From Diatrype stigma (Eukaryota; Ascomycota; Sordariomycetes; Xylariales; Diatrypaceae), in assembly GCA_022225965.2 (NCBI GenBank), contig JAKJXP020000013.1, forward strand, positions 124,001 through 188,000: a DNA stretch of 64,000 nt, given 5' to 3'. Below the pieces are notes generated by a model. It had not been told where the DNA came from and ran no database searches. It was given only the letters and a program-made list of their open reading frames with translations. Made by a program: the position numbers and the translations under genes. Shown here piece after piece: positions 14,000-27,543 of this stretch; the first letter of the stretch is position 1, and every line of letters starts with the position of its first letter.

Positions 14000-16900
14000 C
14001 AACTTCATTTGTGGAAGGTATTTAAATAGCGAGCGATCCAATTGATGCGGACGGCAACAGGTAAGTTAGGTGGCACTTTCTCGCGATCTTAAGAGGAATT
14101 TCAATTAGATAATTACAAACCAGTCAGTAAGCAGTGTCGGCCCTTATCGAAATGGCTCCATGAGGTTATGCCGAAAACAATGGCTTCCTTATTTAGTTCC
14201 GGCGGTAAATTCCTTCTGCAGTAGTTCTGGACGGGTGGTTTCCTAAACACGACACGGACGAGGGAATCAGGTGCAGTGATAACTACTGTCAGAGAGCTTG
14301 CATTGGCATCGTGAGCGCACTCGATATACGGCCAGAAACTGACCAGCTGGCTATCGCGATATTTCATTTCTTCTTCGATATTCGTCGTTTGGTTGGAGCT
14401 TGTCGTAGATCCGGGACTCGGAGGTTTACACAACTGACAGGCCATGCAGAGCCTCAACAGTAGCTGACTCAGTCTTCCACAGGTGTACGCTAACATTAGC
14501 CATATAAAAGTATCGCAACCTATGCGGCTGTCTCTTAACTCCAGCACTTGGTGATGAAACACTAGAAGACTAGGACATGACCTTTGTGGCAAAGCGTCCA
14601 GTCCCACCGCAGACACAACGCTACGGGTATGTAACAAGACATGTTGCCGAACCGACCGTCAATATGAAGACGCGTTATAAGATCGACTTGTTGGTGGTAA
14701 GCGGAGAATATGCCTTACGCGGGTTAGGTAGTCACTGAATCTTCAGCCCCGGACGAGGGTCCGAACTAGTCCTGGACTTCCGTTATAGATATTTGCGCCG
14801 TTAGATGCTGCTGCAGGGTATAAATTTGGCTTCACCATGGAAACGATGGTTCATATTATCGTAACATGCCCCGCAAGAGACAGCCCATGATCTGGAGAGG
14901 CAATCACACCCGGGGAAATTGTACGACTGGCTTATTGGATAGACTGCTCGATACGCGTCTCATCGGCGTGGGGCTCCATGAGATCCAAAGAGGCCCGAGA
15001 TCCCCAGGATAAGGTAGTAACCCCCTTGTTTCTTGGACCTAGCTAGTAATGGGCCATGACTGTAGGGATATTTCGAGCTGAAGACCGAATATGGGCATGA
15101 TGAATGGTAGGTGAATGCATCGTCGTTGAGGTTTGGCCTCATGTCTGGTCGCTGTGAAGGGAGAGTGGTGAAGTCTACCTGTCCAATCATGGCCCATGTC
15201 TAGAATTTGTTGACTTGCGACATACTGGTTGATACATACATGGTAAGACTCGGGAGTCCGAAAGGAGTAATTCAAGGAGCTTGGGCCATATAAGTGAAAG
15301 TTAGATGCTATAATTAGAAGTTTACACTAGATCAACGATACACACTGTCACACACATACAGTGTCAATCTTCAGAATAGCCAACCGTGTTTCTTATCATG
15401 CCTGGTTATAGTTACTTATCACATACAAAGTGTGTCTCGTAGAGGGAGCGTCTATCCTACCTCCTGTGGACCCTTTGCACGTCCCTCGTTCAAGTCATTG
15501 CACGCTATTTTGCCATGTACTGTAATACATACAAGTCCATATAATCTATTAGCAAACTAATGTATCTAAGTATTTCAAACGATGCACGCAAATGCTTACG
15601 TATAAAATTTAAGTACCAATTAATCAGTATTCATCCAATTGAAAATTGGAAAACTGCGTATATAATGGAATGCACTTGGTAATAAATGCAATACGTTTTT
15701 TGAAATATCCGGATTGGGTGTAATTAAGGGCTATTATGTAAGGTTTTGTAGGTACGTTGCGATTATATTGGGGCAAGTAGCGGTTTTGGGCTCCACAGGA
15801 GGTAGGATAGACAAACCGCTCGTAGAGATATCATGTATGTAGTCGGTGGCCACATAAATGGTCTCCAATAAACCACCACGCACGGCAATGCGGTTGTCGA
15901 TATCGCAATGGCCGAATGGCAAGATTTTGTCACCATGATGTTGATGTTTATAGATATGAGATAGATATGAGATAACCTAAAATTCCAGCGTTTGACAAGT
16001 GATATCGCACATATGTCATAGCTGTAACTTGTCGAGTCTGACGTTAGAGGCGTCCTACGTCTATCGCCATTGATTCTTGCTCGTGGTCTAGGCTAGGTAT
16101 AGAAAGTGGTACTGATCTTCGTCAGTTCAATCCGTGTGCACGGTGTCCATGCCAACCCCCTAACTCTTCACTTGGCGATAAGGAAGCACCGGTTGCCTCC
16201 ATGATTGACATCGCGTATGCGATGCTACACTACGGGAGATGTGTGACAAGGGCGTCGAGATACATGGGCGCGTGCTGACATAGGCAAGAGGAAGACAAGT
16301 GCTCTATGAAGTACGTAAACACACCCCTGGATCCACGAATTTATATAGTATTGATTAGTACGATACCCGGGTTTTATCGGGTAGCGGTAGAGCGGCATAT
16401 ATTAACGAGGAAAGAGGGGATCATTTTATCTGACGACCATTTTACCTGTTGCGATCTGATTCAGATAGAGATTCGCAAGTCTCACATGAATTGCACTCAC
16501 TACAGCCGCCAAACGGATAGTGCCTGGTAAATTGTTACTTGCCTCCATTGACGTGACGGGACCGTCAAAAACAGGGTGAAAAAAGGGTCTACCTACTTTG
16601 AGGCTTGTCACTGGGAAGACGAAGTAAAATCGGATAAAGGTGCCGCCCTGCTTACTTTCCTGCTGTTTCAGTAGGCGGCAACATACAGATTCACTATCCC
16701 GATTTCGAATATAGGATGCGACAGGATCGTCTCATCGGTCGCGATGGCCTGCATAAGACATTGGCAAAGATGGTTGTAAAGGGGGGCCGTTGTCGGAGGG
16801 GGAGGTCGGACGGAGACGAGGGTTTGGATTCCTTGTGTAAGCAGATATGAGCAAAACCTGGTTTTGCCAGGCCTGAGCCTCTCTTATCTATACCTAATTA

Positions 16901-19900
16901 CCCAAGCCTACGTATGTAGCTATGCTTATTGTAGGGGGGATTTGCGGCTGCGAAAATCGAACGGCAGAAGCACGGCTGTTCCGTCATCATGGCATTTGGA
17001 ACCTGGATTGTGATGGACCGGGCTTGGGAAATTTGGAAGTCCAGACGGTCTGCCACCACGGTCTGGCCGGATCGTCGAACCAGGTCTACAGTGGTACCTA
17101 CGTACTGGGTAGTAGGAAGAATAGGGAGTCTTGGAGGTCGCAAGATGCTGCGAAGCTAACTAAGGTAACTAAAGTCCAGACCCGCAGGGATCGTTATTCC
17201 TCAGCCCCGCCGCACCCGGAGCCCGTGTGCGGCGTATCGCAGGGCTTGGTAGGAAGTATGTAGATATCGCTTAAGATGGCGCAATAACTTCGTACTAGAG
17301 AGATGCAGAACAGGATATCATATCACTACCTGCGAGGTAGGTAGGTAGAGATATTAGGTAGGTGTGTAAATCAATTTAACTCCCAGTTACTCCGTTGGGT
17401 GGTTTGCCGCTTCAATAGAAGTTGAAAAGATGCACACCTACATCCTATATAGTACATAGTAGGTAGCAACCCGGTCGGTACTATGCATGCGTGTATGGCT
17501 GTTCCATCCTCGTGTTGCAGAGCACGCAAAGATGCGAAAGGGCTAACGAACGAAAGTCTGGACATTGCCATTTCCCCTCCAAGGGATCGATCCCCTGGGG
17601 ATTTATTCACTCCTAGCGATGTATGTGTCCTGGAGCTTACTTGAATAAAACGTGGTAAACTTGGACGTCCAACCAAAGACTGCAACTTTCCATCTTTTGA
17701 CATCTAATGCCGTGATATTTTATGTTCGTGACTTCCCGATGGCTTTCAGCTTCTGGATGGCGCGAGAGCCCCACCATGATCAACAATAGACTGGGTCTCT
17801 GGGTCTTGACTTTTTTCTTTGAGCCTCTCGACCCTTGCCAGGTCGTTGCTAGCGTCTACCAAACCGCCCAGACAGCCAGACTGCCAAAGCTACCTAGTCC
17901 CAGTCCGGCCCAGTCAGCAGCAGGGGTTGGCAAGCAGGGGCTGGCAACCAGAACCAAGTCTTGCAAGTGTGCCCTTATGAAGTTGTGAGTACCGCCCTCG
18001 TGTGGCCCTGTGTGCCAAGGAGCGGCCGGTCAAAACGCATCTGCACGAACCGAATAAGCAGGGATTGCAAGTACCACAGCCAAAATGCTAGCTTGAACGA
18101 ATGATGGACCGGCAGTGGGCGCAGGCTGCCCGAATATCAACACAACTCCTAGACTAGACTACCTGGACTACCAACCGTGGGAGCAGGGGAGATGACTCGG
18201 CCGCGTACCATGCCCATACCGAACAAGGATGCCAAAGATAAAACACACCCTATCCGGCAAGCGCATGTGAAAAAGACGATATCCCAGCTAGAGACCTCGA
18301 ACTAGTAACTATCTCGACAACATCGTCGCTTCTTGCTGCCGCTGAATGAAGATGTTGCAAGAACCTCGAGGTAAACCCTTGGGCAACCAGTCGTCTGGAA
18401 GGGCCCTTCGCTTGCAGGCCTAGTCACTACCGAACAACGCCGAACATTTGGAGGATGTCTGATATCCACGACTTGAGGCATACAATCCCATCCCGATCCG
18501 CGTAAGCAGCCGCTATGTAAGGGGATAGCACTGCCAATGGAGAAGGGGGGAGGCGCAACTAAAACTTCTCCAGATCTACTATGTAGCTACCCCGTTTTGC
18601 CCTTGTTACCTACATGAACGAGCACCTAGCTACTACAGCGGCTTAAGCAGAAACAGGTTGTGATAGCTGATGATCTCGGAGGATGTTGACACACGCCGCG
18701 TGATAGATAACGCGGAGGCTGCAGAACCTCCCCTTTCCTGCATAACCTCTCACTCGAGATGGTGGGTGTAGAGCGCCAGCTTTTCCCCATTGAGTAATGA
18801 CACCTGCAGCCATGAAGCAGGACGTACTATATAGGGTCATCTCAATGGCGTTCCATCGAAATTAGATTCAGAGCAGGGCTTGAAGCACGCTTTGATGTAA
18901 GCGCGAACGAAGCCTTCCAATATCTCCTTATATATGTATGCACATACATTTACGATATGGAAGTGCCCTGCCTCGACACAACGAGATTGACAATGGCTTT
19001 GATCATGGTTTTCTCAAACCGGTCCATTGCCAGGGACGTAATCCATGAGTGAAGTAGAAACAACTGCAGTGAGCAAAGGTGTTAATGTGGTATAGCTGTT
19101 GAATTGAGCCGGACTATCTCGTCTGCTGTCTATACAGTCCTGGGACATCAGATACCTACCACACTACGAGGCTGCGAACATGGCGAGGCGCCAGTTCGCA
19201 AAGAGCACTCTATAGTTAGTATCATAGTACACGGTTGTGCTACTATTACCTAATTGCTGTAGCTATCATCAGCCAGTTCGTCCTAGTACGTGATATGTCT
19301 CTAAAGTCCTCAAGGTGAATTGTGGCGTGACGCCTCTAGGTTGCAGCTAATGCCGCTTGTTACATCCAAGTTACAACTTTACTAATTTCCAGACTAGTAG
19401 CGATATCGTATATTGACAACCTTGACAGCTAGGCCGGGGGTCTCCGCTGGGGACGGACCGGTTACCACATAGTTTCGCCTCTTCAGCGAGGTTATCCACT
19501 CGAACCACTTTCACTACTACGCATAGAACAGCTACTGCTTTTAGAGGCTTTATACCCCATGGAGAAGAGGAAATTTTCTTCGAAAGATCGTGGAGGTAAA
19601 GTGGTAAGGGGTAGATGTGGAGGCTACATTTCAACGACACTTCGATCTGGCCGTTCAACAGGGATGCTGCTATGGTGTCTCGATTTCACCCCAGAATCAT
19701 CGACAAAGGACGCAACAGAATTGCTACGAACACCACGGCTAACAACACTGCTATCGAATGGTATGCCCAGCTATAGATCAGTGTTTAGATAAGAAAGATA
19801 ATATGCTACCAATTTGGCTTAGATAATAACTTCTGTATCATCCAATCTCCATCTCTCCATCACCCCTTTATCTACCTCAGCATTACGCGCTATCAGCAAC

Positions 19901-21294
19901 TTCGTAATTGCACACGCACTTGTATACGCACTAATCGAAATTTCCAAGAGCGGCGAGCTCGAAACTTCGGCCGTACCTAGTATTTAGTATTTAACAGAAA
20001 CCCGTAGTGTGCCAAGGTCAGGACTGCGCGCGAGCGGCTTGTGCTTGAGGCATGAGATGGCGCCCTTCTGGCGCCTCTGGGTGTGTGGCACCGCAGCTCG
20101 TGCTCGACCATTTCCTCTTCTTCGCGCATCATCATACACCTACCTATCCCGCATGTTGCACCACCGGCATCCTATTGGCTCGCTCCGCAGAGTCGCAAGG
20201 CGTTATCTGGATGGCGGGCGCTGCAACGTACCCTGGCAGCCTGGGTATGTAGGTGCTTAGGTATGCAATGCCACCCTGCGCACTTTGTATAAGTAATCGA
20301 CCTCCTCGACCGAGACGGCCTGCTTCCTATACCCAGGTAGCCTATCAGCGGTAAGCCTGAAGCAGGCAGGCAAAGTGGTACATGAAAGAGGTGGCTGAGG
20401 AGATCATTTGCGTGAGCACCCAATGTCCGGAGTACGGGTAACTAAGCATCGACGAAACGATCTATTACTGGTTGGCACCTATTGCCCTCCTTTTCCTCGC
20501 AGGTCTGCCGCCGACGTCATAATGCTCCTTTGGCGCACCTGTTCTTCGACTTGCATTTGCCATTTGTTTCTATTTGCTGGGCATAACAGACCTGGAATAT
20601 GCGCGCCTACTAGTCGTTCGTTAATACTCGGGTATAAGGGGAGACCTAACCCCCGCCAGGAAGGCGTGTAGAAGTAGCGCTTTGAACCCGCCGCCCTTTG
20701 TCCAATTGATAATGGCCCACATGAAAATTTTATCTCCTTTTCTTCTTCGTGTGGCTGTACGCCGCTGCACGAGCAGATGAGGCAGCAGCTTTGACTGGGC
20801 CAAAGAAACGGCAGCTTTAGGGTTTTCTCGACCTATATAGGTCTGTTGGTATTATGCGTCTCCGCTGCCACTGCGCAGTTGCTGACGGTTACGGATGTTC
20901 GGCTTAGCTGTCATATCATACTTTCTTACCCATTACCCATTTCGCCACCGTTTCGTCTATGTATTACACTGCCGCTTTTTCCAATGCCGGGTTTTGCCTC
21001 GAACTATGTAGGTAGATCTTATCCGGCTAGGTATTTCATTGAGGTACACCAAATTACTCATACCAGGGCAACCTTCGCTGGAGATAGCGGTTTGCCCGAA
21101 GAGGTAAGTCTTCTGGGCCTCGTTCATAACTTGCACACGAGGATTATAAGAGGCAAAACTACAGTAGCAACCTTGCCAAACGGGGGCGGCTAACCAATGC
21201 CGATACTGCATGCCCATGGTGCCCAGGTGGTTTGTAATAAATATACTGAATCAAGCTCGACTATTCCACTACCTACCTAGGCATGGTCCTGTTT

Positions 21295-21333
21295 TGCTTG
21301 TCTGCTTGTCTGCTTGTCTGCCTGTCTGCTTGC
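21295..21333. repeat. 8-bp tandem repeat (TGCTTGTC)
   Basis: Nearly five copies of TGCTTGTC, one with a substitution, are read directly. Confidence 0.85.
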
Positions 21334-22288
21334 ATACAGATGCATGCCTATCCTCTCACCATACGGATGGATATTGCTTTCTAGTAGTAATTATCATATT
21401 ATACATCCAGTCAGTCTATAGTCAGTCAGAAGGTATCGTGATGTGGTGCATACATGTATGTAGTCTTCACGCTCATAGCTCACAAGAGCTTGTGTATTTA
21501 GTGGTTAGTTAGCACCGAGCACCGCACATCGTAGCGTACTAGGTAGTACCCACCGAATAAACGTGTTTCTGTGTTTCCGCACCGATTTCAGAGTACCGTG
21601 TAGAGGTATGTATATGAAAATCCAAGCCCCTCTATCGTTGCTGCCATTCTTGCCATTTATGTAATTGCTAGCGCTCTTTGCCCCTCCTTGCTCCCTCCTC
21701 ATGGGCCTGGCTCTTCCTTGTTGCTCTTAGCGGGATTCTGGGATCAAGCGAGGAGGCATCCACACCTATTGGAACCTAACAAGGATGGAGGGTTTGTGGT
21801 CCCATGGATGCCCATAGTTAGCTGCCCATGGGCACGTCGCACCCTACCGGCCTACACCCATGGCAGCCACGGGCGATGGGCAGTGGTGGTGAGGAGCATA
21901 TCGGGACGGTGTGAATACTGTGCCTGTTTTCGCTCGGCCCCAGGACAGGACGTCTGGTCCAGGTCGTCCCACCACCCACTCTGCCACTGCTGCTGCGACC
22001 ACCGCGTAAGCCTGTGGGAAGCCCGTTGCCATTGCCTTCGCCCATCCCATGCAGCCGATGCTGCATGTTCTGTAGAGAAGCCTGCTAATTCCCGACTGGA
22101 GAGGCTTTCTACCGTATCAAGTGTATGATGTATGGGGGCACGGGCGTCACCGTTCGTGACATACCTCACACCAGGCTCACACTTCGCTCATAAGTTATCT
22201 ACAGACTACCTAAACAGACGGGCAGAGCAACAAACGTAGTGCGTAGGCTGGTAGGTAGGAACTCCACTGAATGATCGATCGATGCTGG

Positions 22289-22326
22289 CCTGCCTGCCTG
22301 CCCGCCTGCCTGCCTGCCTGCCTGCC
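22289..22326. repeat. CCTG microsatellite
   Basis: Nine copies of the CCTG tetramer, one interrupted as CCCG, are read directly. Confidence 0.85.
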
Positions 22327-22427
22327 GTTATCAGAGAACCTTGGAAGTAACTATTAGTAAGTGCTGCAACTGGCGCCGCCGCACACCTCAACAACCCGGC
22401 AGCTACCCAAGATAGTTACTGTGGTTA

Positions 22428-22462
22428 TTGCAGGTCTTGCAGGTCTTGCAGGTCTTGCAGGT
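22428..22462. repeat. 9-bp minisatellite (CAGGTCTTG)
   Basis: Three full copies of CAGGTCTTG plus partial copies at both ends are read directly. Confidence 0.85.
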
Positions 22463-22690
22463 GTGCTGGGCAGGTTCGTAGGCTGTAACTACATGCTAGA
22501 CTGGGACCACCACCCACTAGTTGGCGTATGCTAGCCGCTCCATATGTACCTACTACCTACTTACAAGTATGTACTCCGAAGCTACGGTAGCCTGGCAGCC
22601 CTGGGTAGGTAGCTACAACACCCCTAGTAGCATGTATCTTTAACCCCAAACCTCCCGCCGCCTGTACTGCCCTGACTGCCCTACTACAAC

Positions 22691-22748
22691 CTGTCCTACC
22701 TCTCTGTCCTACCTCCACATCCTACCTCCTACCTCCTACCTCCTACTC
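22691..22748. repeat. TCCTACC-rich repeat tract
   Basis: Imperfect tandem TCCTACC(T/C) units on a pyrimidine-rich strand, followed by a TTCGAC hexamer tract at 22951-22980. Confidence 0.75.
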
Positions 22749-23800
22749 ACTCTCACCAGGCGGAATCACCACAGGTCGGTTATCATGCCTAGGATATTGT
22801 GTAGATAACCTCACAATCCGAATACCTGCTGTCCTCGTTCGGCCTATTGCAAGCCCCTCGAGTTGACTTTTTGGAGACCTTTCCCTGTAATTGTCACCAC
22901 AGGCAGGCTAAGAAGCGGGACAAGTTAGCTATCCCGTTCTGAGTGGCCAATTCGACTTCGACTTCGACTTGGACTTCGACACCACGACACCGCCGGCATC
23001 GACACGACATCGTCATCCCTTCATCATCCCGGCCTTTCTCCGTGCCATCGCCGCCGACTTACTCACTGCATAGTCCGTGACTGCGATATTTACCCCTTTC
23101 GAATGTGAGTACAAACGCAACCCTACTTATACATCCGTCTAGTTGGTGCAGGCATATACACACACAGAGACGTTTGTGGAGGATGACGGTGAAAGAGAGG
23201 AACACCGTGATATTGGAACCACGACTGACGCGAGTGACACCACAAAGTATCTGGACCCGCGATTGACGTATCCCAGTCCCACATAGTCGACCTATTATTC
23301 GATTCACTATACGGACGAACCGAACTTTTTTATTTCAGACCTGCCTCCCCACGTCCTTTCGTGCCTAACCCACCGGTTGATTTGATTACCTGCCTACCTA
23401 CCTCATAGCAGTGCAGGTATATCGGCTGCATCCAGTACGTAAAGTATAACTGCCCAACTACCTACCTATATATTGTGTCTACCCGGACGCCTACGTCGAT
23501 AGGTAGCATACCTATTCGCTAGGACCTGTCCAACATCCGTGGGTGTCCAATCAGACCGAGCTGCGCGGAGCACAGTCAAATATAGTCAAGTCTAACAAAT
23601 TGTTTACCAATAGAAGAAGTCCATCGGGAAAACCACCCGGGCTTGGAACTTGGAAGCCTTCCTTTGTGTATCTATCTGTTTCAAGTGGACAGGACGTGTC
23701 TCTCTTACGCTATTGAACGCACAACCGGACTAATTTTTTTATTGGCTGTCGTCAAAGTCAAGGGCAACGTCAAGGCCAAGACCTAAAGCCAAAGCCTTTG

Positions 23801-25044
23801 TTCACTCACTGACCCCCTCCCCCCCGGTTGTTTGTTGGAACCAGATCGACTTCAGGATTCGACGGAGGACAATACAGTTGACTATCTTCTACTTGCCCTC
23901 ATTACTAGGTTTGGGATTTGCACGATTTGAACGAGGCAGGCGAGCGAGTGGGCATCCGTATAGTTGCTGAAATATTGCCTTTACGACTCCGACTAACTCC
24001 GACTTGCATTCTTTCCAACTCCTCTTTTCTCACCTCAACATCATCTTCCTTCAACCCCCGACCATCGGCTTGGATCCCGGTTTCCCAATACCTCAACCTC
24101 ACCCGGAACTTCGACTACGAAGTTTTCAATTCTTTTTTGGGCCATTCAAGAAGCTTAGGTCGAACTGTGCCTTACGTGTAAGTTGCTTTCCAGTTTCCTT
24201 ATTCCACTCTCCGTTCTTCTCTCCTGCCTAGTCCAATTAGTCGTTGGGCTACTTCATGTCTCATTTCCTAGCCGCATGCGCTATCATTCGGGTTCGCAAG
24301 CATTGGGGTTAGGATGTTAAAAAAACGTGGGAATCGTGTGGGGAAGAAGGTCACCCTCATTCCTCGCGTCACCTTTGACAACACATACATACGCTTGAGA
24401 AAAATCTTACTCGGAATTGCCTTGGCTATCTGTCTCTCGTTATGCCATGCACTGCACATTCCAGGACGTTGTTTCCAGTTACCGAAAACATCCTTACATA
24501 AATCCCCAACATGGCCCAACCCCAAATATTTCCCATAGCACAACATGGATTAGGTGACGAAAAGAGACGATCGGCGCTTCAACAGGCACGTCCCTGGAAA
24601 TAAAACTATACTGAAACCAACACTTCCCTCGTCATACTATGGAAGCTCACACTCACTGCTTATTAGAAGATGCTGACAGAACCTTCTCTCTTCTTAGGCT
24701 TTTATTACAACCGGCCACAAGTTGCAGCTGCAGCCGTTGTCTCCTGCTCCCGCAAAGCTACTGCTGCTCTTACCACCACCACTGCCACTAGTGCAACTGC
24801 CATCACCACCTCTTGTGCTACCTTGGCCGCGAGTGCTGGATTTGATCCTGAATCTGTTGCTACTACTCACGGTGGACGCGACCCGTGGCTTGACATTTGG
24901 AGAAAAGTCATCCCTTGTTTATCGCAAACAAGACACCCCGCTTCTACTTCAAACAGCTTTACCCCGACAGCCGACATCCACCTTATCACCACCTCACCTA
25001 ACCCTCTCGTATCTCCTGTGCGTCGGGAACCTGAATCAGTAGGG
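23801..25044 (+). promoter_or_regulatory. Promoter and long leader of the PP1-subunit gene, with probable leader intron 24178-24697
   Basis: This stretch is pyrimidine-rich, as expected of a fungal promoter and leader. A strong donor (GTAAGT, 24178) pairs with a branch-like TGCTGAC at 24671-24677 and a pyrimidine tract ending in TTCTTAG at 24697, giving a 520-base candidate intron. An upstream ATG at 24670 opens a frame that runs into the gene, but this ATG overlaps the branch site and would be removed by splicing. The product between 24670 and 25044 is low in complexity and Thr/Ala-rich, unlike the conserved N terminus that begins at 25045. These arguments are inference from consensus sites only. 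Confidence 0.5.
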
Positions 25045-27543
25045 ATGCCGTACACGCCGCCGTCTAGTCGCTCGCCAGCCCCCACAGCCCCCCCTTCGCC
25101 CGATGCCAGCCGGAGATCGTCGTGCTCGTCAGGCTCCGGGTCATCGAGGCCTGCATTGCCTCGCTCTGCATCCTATATCGCCCGGCATCGACGAACACCT
25201 TCGGCTACCACGCCCATGAGTCCGCAGCAGCAGTCTGTTCCAGATGGTTCTACTCCCGACATCACCCCTCCAGGGACGTCGGACGATCTCAAGGGGATGC
25301 TGACGACACAGTCCCCGGCAGTAAGACAATCACCACCACCCGTTGCCAACTCCCGGGCAATGCCTCCAGGAGCCGTCATCTCGCCCCCGGAATCGTCTAG
25401 TGAAGATGAAGGACAGGGACAAGGAGAACCTGATAAGCGTGGGAGGGAGATTGAGAACCTGAAAGAGTTGAAGGAAGCAATAAGCATTATCCCACAGTTG
25501 AGAGAGAGCTCGCCCAATCGGACATCACCTGGCGATCTTCTTGTACTGCCGTCTCAGATTGGTGGACTTACCGAGCAGAAGCCCGCGCTCAAGGGCCTGC
25601 CAACCCTCGACACTGGATCTCGCAAGATATCACATACAAGGTCCGCCACCGACTCGCATATTCTATTCTCTAAGCCGGATGAGGACTCTGTAGCTGTGTC
25701 GGAAGAGAATTCCGGCGAGGACGAGCCGTTTAGGAAGCCCCCGATGGTACGCAAAAAGTCGGGCGAGCTCGTGAGACCAGCACTGCGGCCGGCAGCAAAC
25801 CAGCGTCCTTCAAGCATGCCAGGAACACCTACCTTCTCGAAAGCTGTACATTTCGATTCTCACCTCGAGCATGTACGGCATTTTCTCCAGGTAGATAGAC
25901 CACTCGCCGTCAGTGCTAATACCTCGCCGAACGAAAACTACGAGAGCGACACCGAATACCCCTTTAGGTCAGATGGAAAGCGCAGTGGTCGCTCGCCAAC
26001 ATACGAATGGGCAATCGCTGTGCAAAACTTCCCCCAGGACAGCCCCATCCGTAAGGCGTTGCCAGTACGGTTGGAGAGATTGTGGATGTCGCCCGACCAT
26101 AAGTCTCTGATAGGATCCGTGGCGGTAGCCAACTTGGCCTTTTCTAAGTTGGTCGTATGCAGGTTCACGTTCGACTACTGGAAAACAACTTCCGAGGTTG
26201 TGGCAGAATATGTCCACGAGATTCGGCCCAAGTACTCGGAGCTTGGCCATGACCGGTTCCAGTTTACCATCAAGTTGTCTGATCTAGCTAACCTCGAGTC
26301 CAAGACGCTTTACCTGTGTATTCGATACAATGTCAACGGCCTCGAATACTGGGACAGCAACAACGGTGTCAACTTCCAAGTGGACTTCCGCAAGAATATG
26401 ATTGCTCAAGATGGTGGGCGGGGTTCTCAGGGCGCCTCTCCCCGCTCTTCCAACGCCTTGCCGCGGAGCAATCGTCGAAGCAGCCCTTCGACAGCTCCGC
26501 GTCCCAAGTCCATGCCCGTGGGCGCCCTCGACGACTTCGGGCATGACGTGAAGCTCGCCAGTTTCGATCAGCCCATCCATGAGTATCTTGGGGAGGCAGA
26601 TCCGCCTGCCATAAGACTCAAAAGTTCCAAGTCGACGTCAGCCTTGCCCAGCGATAACCTTGCTAACAAACTGCCGACACCAAGCGGACAGGCTTTTGCG
26701 AACAGATACGACTTCTCGGCATCTCTAAGCGCTGCTAAGCAAGCCCGCAAGGAATCGGTCGTGAACCGACGGAGCGATGGTCTGTATATGAAACCCCATA
26801 GGAAAACGACTTCGTTTGGCCCCAGGCCCACCGAGGCACCACAGACCACCCAAAGCACCCCTGCAACTGCTCCTCAGGCCAAGCCTGCCCTTCCTCATGT
26901 CTCTGGAACGGATTCGCCTTCGTCAGCCATAGCATCCTCGTCTTACGAAGAAATTCTCAACAAATACTGCTTTGTACGTACTCCCAGTGTTGTTCAGGCC
27001 AGCCGTGGCGACTAAGATCTTGTCCGGTATACGCCGTGGATTCTGACTAATCACTCAACCCTGCAGTTCGGTTCAAAGCAGTCAAGCCCGCAAGCCAGAG
27101 AGGGGACTTTCAGAAACGGTCGGTTCGACGGTATGGATGATCTGTTCACCAACACGACAAACAGCACTAGTTCGAGTTCCAATGGGAGCCCCAAAATGGC
27201 CGATCACTCTCCTCGTGGGGCGCTCCATCATGCTCTTCACCAAAGCATTCGCCAGAACTTGAACCCGTATTTTCAAAACGCTCATCTATCAGCTATTGGA
27301 GCATCCCCCGCCGGGTCCCCACTCCAGAACCCCTCTTCCATGTCATCACCCCGATCGATGACTTCTCCTGATGCCAACACACCTACGGCTGGTTCGCCGT
27401 CTTCGGGTCCCCTACCGGGCTTCGCTCATCTTACCGGTACGTTGCCTTCCGAATACGCCTATTCATCTCCATCATCAACCCAGCACCTGCATGGCCGCCT
27501 TTTCACGCCAGATGCTCATACTTCGACAGCAATTAGGGGTTAA
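25045..27543 (+). CDS. Glycogen-targeting regulatory subunit of protein phosphatase 1 (CBM21), two exons
   Basis: Members of this family (Gac1/Pig-like in yeast) tether the PP1 catalytic subunit to glycogen, promoting dephosphorylation of glycogen synthase. Exon 1 is 25045-26973 and exon 2 27067-27543; the intron has donor GTACGT, branch CTGAC and acceptor CTGCAG, giving 801 residues. Seen: Ser/Pro-rich N-terminal half, an RVxF-type PP1-docking motif KAVHF at 266-270, and a CBM21 domain at about 320-452 with VANLAFSKLVVCRFTFDYW and WDSNNGVNFQVDFRKN. The C-terminal half is disordered and Ser/Pro-rich; the splice junction restores the phrase LNKYCFFGS. The start at 25045 (MPYTPPSSRSP) is preferred to the in-frame ATG at 24670, which would add 125 residues but probably lies inside a leader intron. 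Length and domain order fit the family; the gene looks intact. Confidence 0.92.

Larger units (their letters stand above)
14000..23800. other. Gene-free stretch, second part of the desert, repeat-rich at its right end
   Basis: The longest open frame is a minus-strand one at 14113-14637 (174 codons) with no family I can name; it may be an orphan gene or chance. An 11-bp unit is doubled near 15953-15974. From about 17.3 kb onward, GGTAGGTA/ACCTACCT runs become frequent, and between 21.2 and 23.0 kb several minisatellites occur (listed separately). I find no supported gene, tRNA or mobile element. Confidence 0.5.

Noticed and set aside
24670..25044. N-terminal extension of the PP1-subunit frame from the ATG at 24670
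   Set aside because: The ATG overlaps a branch-like motif of a probable leader intron, and the extension is low-complexity.
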